From Chthoniobacteraceae bacterium (GTDB taxonomy: Bacteria > Verrucomicrobiota > Verrucomicrobiia > Chthoniobacterales > Chthoniobacteraceae): a DNA stretch of 62,862 bases. The position numbers were made by a program, and so were the translations under genes. Positions 8,295 to 17,328 of this stretch are shown piece after piece. The first letter of the stretch is position 1, and every line of letters begins with the position of its first letter. The notes under the pieces are model-generated. The model did no database searches, was not told the origin of the DNA, and worked only from the letters and a program-made list of their open reading frames with translations. The stretch lies in contig CANJPY010000014.1 in NCBI GenBank assembly GCA_947476255.1, forward strand, positions 1 to 62,862, in the 5' to 3' direction.

Positions 8295-9473
8295 CTAAGG
8301 GGTTGGGAATTTGAGAGGGATGTAGATTGTGGGGGTGTAGGTAAACTCGAAGCCCAGAGCGGTGAGTTTCTGCGCGGACTCTTGTGCTGGGGTTTCCTTG
8401 AAAAGCATTCCAGAGACGTAGGAATAGGGGAGGCCCAGGCTTTGACTCACCAAATTGTGTCTTCCAATCTGCTCCAATGTGTTTTGGAAGGCCTCGCTTT
8501 CAGGGGTTGCAGGTTGGTCGTTGTATTCCGGGAGGTAAAAGTCGTGGAAACACTTCGTGGCATACGAAGGGAGTCCCATTCCGAGGGCGATTTTGCGAAT
8601 TTCCCGCGTCGAGAGAGTATAGACGTAGTTGAAAGCATGATCTTCGTACCAGTCGATGTATTTACTCAAAAGCTCTGTCCCAGATTTGTCTACGTAGGCG
8701 ATTTTTTTGCCGATGTCCCCGTTGGTGATAATCCGATGGTGGGAGACATCTGGCGTGGGAGGCCAGTAATCGATGACCGGGTCGTGGGGTTCAATAAAAA
8801 CAACCCCCTTTTTGCAAACGCGGAGCATTTCATAAATGGCTTTGTAGGGTCTGGGCATGTGATGCAGAGCCTCTTTGCACAAGATATAATCAAACGATGC
8901 GTCCTGAAGTTTGATGTCTTCGGCATTGATCTCCAAGTATTCGCTGATGTCGCCTTTCGCCAGCGCTTCCCGCAGTGAAAGTATTTGCAGATTGGAGGGG
9001 GTTACATTTTGGATGCCGGCCCGGTTCAGGCGTATGGCGTCATGCCCCATGGAATCTCCGATCGTCAACCATGTGTCATTCTGATTGGCGAATACGGGCG
9101 CAAACTCCAGCATCCGGTCCATTCTCCATGCTCCTATATTATCGGTCGCCAGTGCTTTATATTTGCTTTCTGTCCCGAGGCTCTCAAATTCCTGAAGGAC
9201 TTTTGCCTTTTCCGAATGATTAAAGACGGAAAGGTTATGTTCGGCCTCAGGCAAGTTGCCGGAGACTGCAATGGCTTGGCTGACGTATTGCTTTCCAAGG
9301 GCGGAAAAACCGCACTGAATGAGTAAAATGCCGCTCAAGTGAAGGGCGTGAACATCCTGCGGGTTTTGGGTTAAGATGCTGGAGTAAGCATTAAAAGCAT
9401 TCTGAAAATCGTTTCGTTTATGGAAATGCATTCCAATTTGCAGTGCATGGTTGGGCCGGGTGTGAGGATCCAT
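8295..9473 (-). CDS. TPR-containing SAM-dependent methyltransferase
   Basis: The ATG at 9473 was chosen over an upstream TTG at 9506. The 392-aa protein starts with two tetratricopeptide-like repeats (about 5–85, including DFQNAFNAYSSILTQNPQDV). A class I methyltransferase domain follows (about 130–250): TWLTIGDSMGHDAIRL corresponds to motif I, and CKEALHHMPRPYKAIYEMLR is the methyltransferase-11 signature. The TPR–methyltransferase fusion suggests modification of a sugar or small molecule within a protein complex. No glycan-synthesis neighbours are present to specify it. There is no signal peptide, so it is likely cytoplasmic. Confidence 0.72.
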   Translation of the reverse strand: MDPHTRPNHALQIGMHFHKRNDFQNAFNAYSSILTQNPQDVHALHLSGILLIQCGFSALGKQYVSQAIAVSGNLPEAEHNLSVFNHSEKAKVLQEFESLGTESKYKALATDNIGAWRMDRMLEFAPVFANQNDTWLTIGDSMGHDAIRLNRAGIQNVTPSNLQILSLREALAKGDISEYLEINAEDIKLQDASFDYILCKEALHHMPRPYKAIYEMLRVCKKGVVFIEPHDPVIDYWPPTPDVSHHRIITNGDIGKKIAYVDKSGTELLSKYIDWYEDHAFNYVYTLSTREIRKIALGMGLPSYATKCFHDFYLPEYNDQPATPESEAFQNTLEQIGRHNLVSQSLGLPYSYVSGMLFKETPAQESAQKLTALGFEFTYTPTIYIPLKFPTP

Positions 9474-9579
9474 CTTGAACGATAATGAAAGAGATTTTGC
9501 GGGCAAATGTGGCCTCAGATTTGGAAAATGTCACAGGAATGCTATCCCGAGTCGCGCTCAGTTGCGCCTGCGCGGGGCG

Positions 9580-10770
9580 CTATTTGCTTTTCTCCGTGCG
9601 GTTCCAGAGGATGCGCAGATTTTTAGTTTGGCGCCCTGCAAGGATGAGATCGGGCCGACCGTCGCCGTCGAGGTCTGCGGATTTCATGTCTTCCACGGCC
9701 ACGGCATCGCTTGATATTTCGGTGACGCGCCAGGAGCCCTCACCGCTGGCTGGGGGCGTGTAGAGACGCACCCCGGGGGATCCCTTGGGATTCATGGCGC
9801 GCCAACCTGCGGCGATTTGGTCACTGCCCGCTCCGAGGAAGTCTCGCACAACAACGGCGTGTCCATCTTTGAGCGTGTCATCGAGGACCGTGCGCGGCCA
9901 AAGGGCATCGGGTGCGGCGGGTTGTTTGTAGAAGGCGACGGTGGTGCCGTGCATGGGTTCGATGGTGGCGTAAAAGCGCGAACCATCGGGTAAGCGTCCG
10001 TCGCGAACCTCGCCCGCCCAGGAATCCGAGAGTTGTTTTTTCTCCCACTGGCCGGAGACACGAGCGAAGCGGAAGACGCCTTCCTTGGCGGCGGTGAGGA
10101 GGTCGTGGGCCTTGGAGGTTCCCCATTGGATGGGGTGAAAGTTATGGCTCGCGTGGGTGAAGTCGCTTACGAGGGAAGTGGGCCAAGGGTCGCGGGGGTT
10201 CGCGGGCATGCTGTAGGCGAAGACTTTGCTTCCGTTGCCTTCGTTGTTTTTGTTGCCGCGACCGTGGAGCGGTTTGACGACCAGTTCCCATTTCCCCGAT
10301 GGGGCTTGGACCCAGTGCATGCGGTGGACGGTGGGCTCGTGGTGCAGTCGCACGGGCTCCCATTTTTGGGTTCGGTCTGCAGGCGGGATGAGATAGAAAA
10401 CGCCGCCACTTTTCTCGGGATCAGACGTTTCGCCCGGGTTCCACTGGGCGCCGATTGCGATTTCAGCTTTGCCGTCACCGTCGATGTCCTGTGCGGCGAT
10501 GCAAACGTTGTCCCGTTCGGTGACGTTTTCCGCGATGATGTGCTTTTTCCAAGTGGGGTTTTGGTACCACTGGATGGTGTGTTGGTCGGCGAGGATGATG
10601 TCTGGTTTGCCGTCGCCATTGACATCCGCGATGGCAATGCCGTAGCCGATCTGGACTTCGGTGTCGATATCCTGAGCCTCAAAGCGTGGTTCAGGCGTTG
10701 CGGCTTGGGTGACCAGTGTCGCGAGCGGGCCGGTTAAAAGGGCGAGGGGCAGGAGTGGGGAGATTCGCAT
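9580..10770 (-). CDS. Exported FG-GAP/VCBS repeat protein
   Basis: The ATG at 10770 (MRISPLLPLALL) was chosen because it starts a signal peptide. The 396-aa mature region is built of FG-GAP-type beta-propeller repeats with calcium-binding-like cores such as IADVNGDGKPDIILAD, AAQDIDGDGKAEIAIGAQW and KSADLDGDGRPDLILAGRQ. It is probably extracellular or periplasmic and Ca2+-binding. Such stand-alone propellers are abundant in Verrucomicrobiota and Planctomycetes, but their ligands are unknown. It is separated by ~290 bp from the SMP-30 gene, so it is probably transcribed alone. Confidence 0.8.
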   Translation of the reverse strand: MRISPLLPLALLTGPLATLVTQAATPEPRFEAQDIDTEVQIGYGIAIADVNGDGKPDIILADQHTIQWYQNPTWKKHIIAENVTERDNVCIAAQDIDGDGKAEIAIGAQWNPGETSDPEKSGGVFYLIPPADRTQKWEPVRLHHEPTVHRMHWVQAPSGKWELVVKPLHGRGNKNNEGNGSKVFAYSMPANPRDPWPTSLVSDFTHASHNFHPIQWGTSKAHDLLTAAKEGVFRFARVSGQWEKKQLSDSWAGEVRDGRLPDGSRFYATIEPMHGTTVAFYKQPAAPDALWPRTVLDDTLKDGHAVVVRDFLGAGSDQIAAGWRAMNPKGSPGVRLYTPPASGEGSWRVTEISSDAVAVEDMKSADLDGDGRPDLILAGRQTKNLRILWNRTEKSK

Positions 10771-11062
10771 GGGGCGGCTATGGAGTGAGGGGGTTGGTTC
10801 GGCCTGCGTGGCCTTCTGGGGGGGAAGAATCAAACAAAACGTAAAGCAGCAGTGGCTGTTGCTGTTGTTTTGTCGGATCGCTTTGGTGATTTTAGAAGTG
10901 CAGACAACCTCGTGTCACGGCTGAATACGTGGTGGCAAAATCAACGGTGCAGTTGATGTTTTTTGGGAGGTGGCCGCAGGGAAGAGCCTCGTGGTTGGGG
11001 AGATTGGGAGGATTTGGCGTTGGGACGCACGTGTGCGCACGGAACCGCTAAGGGCAGGAGGG

Positions 11063-11920
11063 TTAAGAAAAAATTCCGACTGGTTGTCCGGTTGTGCCGG
11101 TTTCGGCGTAGAAAAGACCTCCAGCGAGCGGTTGGATTTTACGGCCCTGTGCATCAAGGTCCCTGCTTGCGGTGGTGATAAAAAGGCCTCCCGTTTTATC
11201 AAAACAGCAGGAGGTCACTGCCTCCACCGGAACTTCGATTTTTGCCAGTCTCTCGCCGGTTTTGGGATCATGGCATACCACGCCCCAGCCTCCCCACAAG
11301 GCGATCCAAAGGTTTCCATTCACGTCCGAGCACATGCCGTCTGGGAATCCATCGGCAAGCTCGAGAACAGACCTGCGGTTGGAGATTTCACCGTCGTGAT
11401 AGTCGAAGGCGTCCACGCGTCTGGTGGGGGAGTCGATATAGTACATGGTTTTCCCATCCGGTGACCAGGCGAGGCCGTTGGAGATACTCACGTCCGCAAC
11501 CATGCGCGAGGTGTGGTATCCGTGCGCAAGGATTCTGTAGAGGCTACCGCATTTGGGGGTTTCGCTCAGCGACATGGTTCCGGCCCAAAGCCTGCCCTCG
11601 GGGTCGCACTTTGCATCGTTGAAACGATTCTTGGAAATATCTGCCTCAGGGTGAAAGACTTTATCCATCACGCCGTGTTCGGGGTCCCATTCCACGATTT
11701 GCGGCCCGAGGCCCACGAGAAAGCCGCCCATGGCCTGTGGCACGACAAACCCCACCCGGTCCGGGAGAGTCCAGAGACGTTCGGTTTGGCGGGTTGGATC
11801 CGAGGCGTGTATTTGCCGGCGCTCGATATCGACCCACCAGAGTTGGTCCAGGTGCCAGAGTGGTCCTTCGCCGAGTATTGCGCCGGCGTCTTGGATACAG
11901 GAGGCGCGTATGGTTTTCAT
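11063..11920 (-). CDS. SMP-30/gluconolactonase family lactonase
   Basis: This 285-aa six-bladed propeller is of the SMP-30/LRE family, expected to hydrolyse a sugar lactone with a divalent metal. The metal-site residues are in recognisable blocks: Glu in GEGPLW near residue 18, Asn in RFNDAKCDPEGRLWAG, Asn in ISNGLAWSPDG, and Asp in GFPDGMCSDVNGNLW. There is no signal peptide, so it is cytoplasmic. The length is typical. The genomic context does not reveal which lactone is used. Confidence 0.88.
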   Translation of the reverse strand: MKTIRASCIQDAGAILGEGPLWHLDQLWWVDIERRQIHASDPTRQTERLWTLPDRVGFVVPQAMGGFLVGLGPQIVEWDPEHGVMDKVFHPEADISKNRFNDAKCDPEGRLWAGTMSLSETPKCGSLYRILAHGYHTSRMVADVSISNGLAWSPDGKTMYYIDSPTRRVDAFDYHDGEISNRRSVLELADGFPDGMCSDVNGNLWIALWGGWGVVCHDPKTGERLAKIEVPVEAVTSCCFDKTGGLFITTASRDLDAQGRKIQPLAGGLFYAETGTTGQPVGIFS

Positions 11921-12103
11921 TCTTCGAGAATCCTTTTCATCTTTTGAAGACCCTCAGATGCCGCATCAAAGGGATTGCATGCCCAGAGGTCTTCGGGGTG
12001 AACAAAAAAATCTCAAAGCAATCTTCGGCAGTTTAGGGCCCTTAAATTTCAGATACAAGTAGCCCCGATAGACATGGGGTTGTGCATCTAGTAGGATTGG
12101 GTG

Positions 12104-12832
12104 ATGGTTCAGATCGTACTTGTCACTGGATCCTCGGGAAAAGTTGGCCAAGCCGTTGTGGCAGAGTTGCTGCTCAGGGGAGTGAAAGTACGTGGCTTCG
12201 ATAGGAGGCCTTCAGAACTGCTTCCCGACGCCATTGTTGGTGATTTGGGAGATCGCGCGTGTGTGGAAGCCGCCATGGTTGGCGTTTCTTGTGTGGTGCA
12301 TCTTGCTGCAACGCCCGACGACGATGATTTTGCGTCGAGCCTGCTTCCGAACAATATCATTGGCCTCTACCACGTGATGGAGGCGGCGAGGGGGGCTGGA
12401 GTGGGCCGGATTGTTTTGGCTAGTAGTGGGCAGGTGATTTGGTGGCGGCAATTGAGCGGGCCATTTCCGATCAAAGAGGATGAGCCTGTGACACCTCGAG
12501 GTTGGTATGCAGCCACAAAGATGTTTATGGAGGCGATCGGATATGGGTTCACGCAAATGGCTGATATCAGCGTGATTATTGCGAGGCTCGGGTGGTGTCC
12601 GCGGCCCGGGCAGGAGGAGGAGATCCGGAGTGCGCATTGGGCGCATGATGTTTATTTTAGCCCTGAAGATGCCGGTCGGTTTTTTGCGTGTTGTGTGGAA
12701 GCCCCCAAGAGTGTCCGGTATTTGTTGGTTAATGCGGCTAGCCGTCCTCTGCGTTTGGCGCGCATGGATTTGGGCGTTGCGAGGGACGTGTTGGGATATG
12801 TTCCGCGGGACACTTACCCAGAGGGGATGTAG
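12104..12832 (+). CDS. NAD-dependent epimerase/dehydratase (extended SDR)
   Basis: This 242-aa short-chain dehydrogenase fold begins VQIVLVTGSSGKVGQAV with the nucleotide-binding glycine motif near residues 8–14. It also carries VVHLAATPDDD and a YxxxK catalytic pair in WYAATKMFMEAIG. The ATG at 12104 is preferred to the GTG directly before it. At 242 residues it is shorter than sugar-nucleotide epimerases and resembles the uronate dehydrogenase/NAD-dependent-epimerase subgroup. That would suit the adjacent, divergently oriented lactonase gene (aldonolactone metabolism), but this is inference. Confidence 0.8.
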   Translation: MVQIVLVTGSSGKVGQAVVAELLLRGVKVRGFDRRPSELLPDAIVGDLGDRACVEAAMVGVSCVVHLAATPDDDDFASSLLPNNIIGLYHVMEAARGAGVGRIVLASSGQVIWWRQLSGPFPIKEDEPVTPRGWYAATKMFMEAIGYGFTQMADISVIIARLGWCPRPGQEEEIRSAHWAHDVYFSPEDAGRFFACCVEAPKSVRYLLVNAASRPLRLARMDLGVARDVLGYVPRDTYPEGM

Positions 12833-13009
12833 CGGATGGAGAGGATGGAGAGGGGTTGCCCAAAGCAGATGAGGGGATGTCTAGCCAAGGTGGATCTGGC
12901 AAGGATCGTGTGCCGCGTAGTTCCGGTGAGAGGAGAACTTGCCTTTAAGAAGAGCCTAGATATACGGTGGTTTACTCGAGTTTCTCGAGGTCTACCCCCT
13001 GCTTCCATC

Positions 13010-13678
13010 ATGAAAATTACATCCAGAGTTTTAACCAGTCTTCTCGCTCTAGCGATCGGCTCCAGCTTCCATTGGGCAAACGGTGCTGATGAAAAGGTTC
13101 GCGAAAAGGATCCCAAGAACGCGGAGAAGGAGATCAAGGCGGATACGAAGGAGGGAACCAAGGGCGCGAAGCCCGTGGAGAAGGAGGGGAAGACTGCGGC
13201 GAAAGAGGGAGCCAAGGATTCGAAGCCCGTGGAGAAGGAAGGGAAGGTTGGGGGGAAAGAGGGAGCCAAGGATTCGAAGCCCGTGGAGAAGGAAGGGAAG
13301 GTTGGGGGGAAAGAGGGAGCCAAGGATTCGAAGCCCGTGGAGAAGGAAGGGAAGGTTGGGGGGAAAGAGGGAGCCAAGGACGCAAAGCCCGTGGAGAAGG
13401 AAGGGAAGGTTGTAGAGAAGGAGGGAGCCAAGGATGCGAAACCCGTGGAGAAAGACGGGAAGGTTGCAGGGAAAGAGGGAGCGAAGGACGCGAAACCCGT
13501 GGAGAAGGTAAGTAGGACTGCTCCCACGGACTCAGGGCAGGAGGCACAGCCTGATGAAAAGGACGGCAAAGCTGCAGTTAAGGCAGCGAAGGCTGCAGCT
13601 AAGGCTGCCAGCAAAAATGTGAAAGACGGCAAAGAAGCCAAGGATGCGAAGGAGTCAGAAGACTCACCAAAGAAGTAG
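13010..13678 (+). CDS. Exported Lys/Glu-rich protein with 18-residue tandem repeats
   Basis: The ATG at 13010 (MKITSRVLTSLLALAIG) opens a Sec signal peptide ending near WANGADEK. The mature 222-aa precursor is almost entirely Lys, Glu, Gly, Ala, Asp, Pro and Val. It contains about seven tandem copies of an 18-aa unit of the form GAKDSKPVEKEGKVGGKE (54 bp each, 13154–13531), three of them nearly identical, followed by an Ala/Lys-rich tail. It is low-complexity, probably extended or disordered, and may sit in the periplasm or cell envelope. No family is recognised. A strong terminator follows 30 bp after the stop. Confidence 0.7.
   Translation: MKITSRVLTSLLALAIGSSFHWANGADEKVREKDPKNAEKEIKADTKEGTKGAKPVEKEGKTAAKEGAKDSKPVEKEGKVGGKEGAKDSKPVEKEGKVGGKEGAKDSKPVEKEGKVGGKEGAKDAKPVEKEGKVVEKEGAKDAKPVEKDGKVAGKEGAKDAKPVEKVSRTAPTDSGQEAQPDEKDGKAAVKAAKAAAKAASKNVKDGKEAKDAKESEDSPKK
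13154..13531 (+). repeat. 54-bp coding tandem repeat, about seven units
   Basis: Units start with GGAGCCAAGGA at 13208, 13262, 13316, 13370, 13424 and so on at exact 54-bp spacing. The copies starting at 13208, 13262 and 13316 are virtually identical and outer ones diverge. This suggests recent expansion from the centre. The array has no stops in several frames, which creates long spurious antisense frames. Confidence 0.9.
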
Positions 13679-13708
13679 TTGGCAGTTTCGCTCGTGCGAC
13701 AACGAAGG

Positions 13709-13745
13709 AAAGCCCCTCGCGCTCTAAAGTCCGAGGGGCTTTTGT
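13709..13745 (+). terminator. Rho-independent terminator after the repeat protein
   Basis: An inverted repeat AAAGCCCCTCG / CGAGGGGCTTTT with a loop of about 12 nt is followed by TTTGTTTTCT. It lies 30 bp after the stop of the Lys/Glu-rich protein. Confidence 0.85.
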
Positions 13746-13866
13746 TTTCTCCGAGCTTACTGATGTGATGGGTGCAGGATTATCAGTCCGGTCAATTTGC
13801 AATCAAGTTCGAGTGTTCTTGCGGGTGTTTGGCGGACTCTGCGGAAGGCGTTTTTGGTCCCGGCCT

Positions 13867-15540
13867 TCATTGATCTTTAAGCACGGGAAGCAAGAGCCGA
13901 GAGGCGTGCGTTTTTTCGTGGAGGATGGAGTGGGTGGCGCTTTGCGTGTTTTTGAACCAGTCGACGGTCTGTTGTTCGCCGTTTTGGGGATTGGGTTCGT
14001 AGAGGGGTGCGCCCGTGCTCGTGAGGGTGACACGAAGACTGTGGCCTTTGTTGATCGCAATACTTGTCCAACCGACATGCCAGGAGAGAAGCGCCGGTTC
14101 GTTGGGAACAAGCAACTTTTGGCGCTCGAATCCCTCTCGATATCTGGCGCGAATCGGGTAGTCCATGAGAAGAATACTGCGTCCATCCGGGTAGACGTCC
14201 GAGACACGGAGGATCAGGTCCGTGTCTTTGACTGGTGTCCGAATCCATATCTCAGCTTTCACTTCGCCAGTAATTTCCATGGGTTCTTTGAATGGCGCTG
14301 TCGTCCAGGTGCGAACGTCCTTTTGTGTTTCAACGGGCCGTGCGTCTTTCGCGCCAGGAAAGGAACGCCCGGCGATTTCAACTGGATGTAAGGGGTCCGA
14401 GGGGAGCGGGGTGCTGTCGGCGTCGGTATCGGGCTCGGTTGTTCGTAACAGGCCGTCTTTCGCGAGATAGAGGCTCGTGGACTTTGTTTGAGGAGGCCAG
14501 TCTTTGGCGCTCCTCCACACGTTGCCGGGCGCTCCCTCTTCACCAGTTGCGCCCATGACGTAATAGCGCACGCTTGGCTCGTTCTGAATGCCTGTGTCGG
14601 TTCCTTTCAACCAAAAATCAAACCAGCGGACCATGTGATCCAGTTCTGGCCACGCCGCGTTCTGCGGGTATACGAGTTCGCCGACCTTGTGTGATTTGTT
14701 GAGCCGACCGTGCAGCCAGGGCCCCAAAAGCAGTTGTTGATTGCCCCGTGAGCGCGCGTCCCCCTGGTGCTGACGGCCTCGGTAACTCAGAACGCTTCCC
14801 TGCACCATGAAGTCGTACCAACTGCCAATGGTGAAGCAGGGCACGTTCATTTTTGCAAAGTGCAACGAGCAATCCTCCTCCTTCCAATAGGCGTCGTAGT
14901 CGGGATGTGCATCCCATTGGCGCACAAGCGCTGTATTATCCTCGGGGTTTTTGCAGTTGGCTCCAAAGTCGGCGAAGCGAGCGGGCCTCGTAATACCGCC
15001 GATGCGGTAGCCCTCATGAAAAAGGCTCAGGCCTGTATCCACCATGTACTGGCAAACCAGATGAGGAGGACGAGTCACGGCCAAAAAGTTTTGCGCAAAC
15101 CCGCCTTGGGAGCTGCCAAAGGAGCCGACTTTTCCCGTGCACCACGGTTGGGTTGCGAGCCATTCGCACGTGTCGAAGCCGTCTTGCAATTCACCCCATC
15201 CGAGGGCGCGGTAGCCGGTGTACCGGCCTTCGCTTTGCTGTGAACCCCTGAAGTTTACGAGGGCGACGGCGAAGCCGCGCCGAGCCAGGTCCGCGGAGCT
15301 TTTTCTGGTGGCATTGCCAGTGACATTGGCGTACCGCTGTTCGAAAAGCGCGGGCCATTTGCCTTCTTGTGCGGGGAGGTACACGTACGCCGACAAACGT
15401 GTGCCGTCACGCATCGGAATGAGCAGGTGTTGTTCGCGCACGCCGTTGAGTTCGAGTGGCGGCAGTTCTTGGGCGAAACTGGCTGCCGTAAGGACGAGGA
15501 CGGCGCCCAATGAAAGCGGTATGAGGGTTTTGTTTGGCAT
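13867..15540 (-). CDS. CocE/NonD-type secreted hydrolase (peptidase S15 fold)
   Basis: This 557-aa precursor has a signal peptide (MPNKTLIPLSLGAVLVLTAA, cleavage near FAQ). The X-Pro dipeptidyl-peptidase/cocaine-esterase catalytic domain spans about 35–330, with PMRDGTRLSAYVYLP and the nucleophile elbow GSFGSSQGGFAQNF. The C-terminal jelly-roll domain (about 360–545) includes the LRVSDVYPDGRSILLMDYPI signature of CocE/NonD hydrolases. It acts on an acyl ester or amide of unknown structure in the periplasm or outside the cell. It is 44 bp downstream of the Tat-exported propeller gene and may be co-transcribed with it. Confidence 0.88.
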   Translation of the reverse strand: MPNKTLIPLSLGAVLVLTAASFAQELPPLELNGVREQHLLIPMRDGTRLSAYVYLPAQEGKWPALFEQRYANVTGNATRKSSADLARRGFAVALVNFRGSQQSEGRYTGYRALGWGELQDGFDTCEWLATQPWCTGKVGSFGSSQGGFAQNFLAVTRPPHLVCQYMVDTGLSLFHEGYRIGGITRPARFADFGANCKNPEDNTALVRQWDAHPDYDAYWKEEDCSLHFAKMNVPCFTIGSWYDFMVQGSVLSYRGRQHQGDARSRGNQQLLLGPWLHGRLNKSHKVGELVYPQNAAWPELDHMVRWFDFWLKGTDTGIQNEPSVRYYVMGATGEEGAPGNVWRSAKDWPPQTKSTSLYLAKDGLLRTTEPDTDADSTPLPSDPLHPVEIAGRSFPGAKDARPVETQKDVRTWTTAPFKEPMEITGEVKAEIWIRTPVKDTDLILRVSDVYPDGRSILLMDYPIRARYREGFERQKLLVPNEPALLSWHVGWTSIAINKGHSLRVTLTSTGAPLYEPNPQNGEQQTVDWFKNTQSATHSILHEKTHASRLLLPVLKDQ

Positions 15541-15584
15541 GGGGAAGGTTGGAGCCGCAAACCGAAAGAAACCTTTGGGAAGTC

Positions 15585-17231
15585 CTAGGCGTCAGTTGCT
15601 TTTGAAAAGCCGGGGCCCCCTGCTGCCAGATAGCCGCTGCTTTGGCCGAGTTCAGAGGGACTTGTCCAAAAGGCGTAGAACTTCCCGTTTTGAAGCGTAA
15701 AGCGGAACTTGAGTGCGCGGCCACTGAGTGCACCAAGATCCGCCACTCCGTCCCAGCGAACGCTGTGTTTGGTGAAATCACCTTTGAGGGGCGTACACCT
15801 TTCCAAAGTAAACGGGGCGATCACTTCGCCGTTTTCGGAAAGCACCTCCACGCGAAACTCTCCGGCGGGGGCGGAGAGATTCACGAAAAGATGCTTTCCG
15901 GTAAACTTTAGCAGCCGTGTGGTTAATGTACCTCCTGCTGGTCCGGCATCCATGGAAGCAAACCCGTCTCTGCGCAGGGTTGCCACGCCCGTGGAGACTT
16001 CGCCCTCCGGAGCCGCGGGTGAGGGGGCGCTGCGCCCGCTGGCGTAGAAATGCAGTTTGTCGCCCACGATCAGACAGCCTCCGCCTGCTGACTGGACATT
16101 GCCCCAGTTCCAGTCAGTTGCTTTTTCCGACATGGCGAGAAAGGGCTTTCGGTCGGGCCGCTCAAAATAAAAGCCATCGCGGCTAAAACCGAGGCAGACA
16201 TCATTGAGTTCCGGTCGGCCGGTCGCAGGGTCTGCAGCACCTCGGAAAATAGTGAACAGGCCGAGGATGACACTTTCGTAGGCGACACAATCGAGGTTGG
16301 TGAGCTGGGGCTGGAAGCGGGTGTCCTCCCTCGGGAGATCGAGTGCATCCGCGGCTGCCCACCAGCTGTATTCGCCGGCTTGTTTTGTCGCGTCGACAAC
16401 CCCCTCACGACACTCAAAATAACGGCGGCAGCGACCAACCGCGGTGCTGGAGTCTTTACGCAATCCAAAAACCCAGACTTTGCGGAAGGGATTCCAAAAA
16501 ACAGTGCTCCGTGGGTAGATGGTGTTTGTTGTGCCGGTCGGAGCCGTCCAGTGCACGCCATCGGCGGAGAGGTGGATTTGGAAACGCCATTCGCCCTTGC
16601 CTCCAATTTCTTCGCGGTGGGTGCGGTAAAGACGGAAGCGGCGTTGCGGGTCCGGTTCGTCGGGATCCAGCCAAACACTTGCAGAATCGCGGTCTCCGGA
16701 GTGCACGACATTGGTGCCAGAGACAACGCCGAGATCGCGTTTTTGCCAGGCGATTCCGTCGTTCGAAGTGGCCAGACAGGTGGCGTGCCGGTGGCCTGCC
16801 ATGTACCAGAGTTTGAAGAGGCTGTCTCTGGGATCCCACCAGACGCCGTCGCTAAACGGGGCTGCCGTCGGCGGGGAGGATTGTCTCTCCCAAGGCTTGT
16901 CGGGCTTGAGAACGGGATTTGCGGCATGCCATTCTGGACGGTGCAAGGAGCGCTGCAGGGTCGTGTGTTCTATGAGAAAGTCGTCCACGAAGAGTTGTCT
17001 GCCGACATCGATGGGAATGATCGCCGGAGGCAGGGCGAGGTGGGGGGGAGGGTTGTCCGTCTTTCCCGACGGATGAGAGGGATGGGGAGGCCAGGGCAGA
17101 GGGAGTTGGATTCCGTTGTAAAGCATCTCGCCTGAGGCGGTTTCGGCGGCCACGGCCGGGAGGGGGTTGGGAAACCTGCCCAGCGTAGTGATGCCTGCGA
17201 GAGATGCTTTGAGAAAATGGCGGCGTTTCAT
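15585..17231 (-). CDS. Tat-exported beta-propeller protein, glycosidase-like
   Basis: This 548-aa precursor has a twin-arginine signal (KRRHFLKASLAGITTLG). The mature domain has repeated beta-propeller blades with SDGVWWDPRDSLFKLWYMAGH and CLATSNDGIAWQKRDLG. These patterns recur in GH32/43/68-like or sialidase-like five-bladed propellers of PVC bacteria. A C-terminal beta-sandwich-like part (about 430–540) follows. I could not identify the catalytic acids with confidence, so it may be a glycoside hydrolase or a non-enzymatic binder. It probably forms an operon with the CocE gene downstream. Confidence 0.62.
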   Translation of the reverse strand: MKRRHFLKASLAGITTLGRFPNPLPAVAAETASGEMLYNGIQLPLPWPPHPSHPSGKTDNPPPHLALPPAIIPIDVGRQLFVDDFLIEHTTLQRSLHRPEWHAANPVLKPDKPWERQSSPPTAAPFSDGVWWDPRDSLFKLWYMAGHRHATCLATSNDGIAWQKRDLGVVSGTNVVHSGDRDSASVWLDPDEPDPQRRFRLYRTHREEIGGKGEWRFQIHLSADGVHWTAPTGTTNTIYPRSTVFWNPFRKVWVFGLRKDSSTAVGRCRRYFECREGVVDATKQAGEYSWWAAADALDLPREDTRFQPQLTNLDCVAYESVILGLFTIFRGAADPATGRPELNDVCLGFSRDGFYFERPDRKPFLAMSEKATDWNWGNVQSAGGGCLIVGDKLHFYASGRSAPSPAAPEGEVSTGVATLRRDGFASMDAGPAGGTLTTRLLKFTGKHLFVNLSAPAGEFRVEVLSENGEVIAPFTLERCTPLKGDFTKHSVRWDGVADLGALSGRALKFRFTLQNGKFYAFWTSPSELGQSSGYLAAGGPGFSKATDA

Positions 17232-17328
17232 GGCAAAAGGAATTCACGCGCGGGCGTAGGCACGGGGGGAAGGGACCATGGTGCCGACACCGCAGGCTTG
17301 CGGGCGCGAACGGCATGGCCTTGAGGGG

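Noticed and set aside
13154..13531. Possible CRISPR-like array
   Set aside because: The 54-bp units are contiguous, without unique spacers, and keep a single reading frame. They are coding tandem repeats.
12814..13641. 275-codon minus-strand frame opposite the Lys/Glu-rich repeat protein
   Set aside because: The 54-bp repeat lacks stops in several frames, giving Ser/Phe/Pro-rich periodic artefacts. The plus-strand frame has a signal peptide and a terminator.
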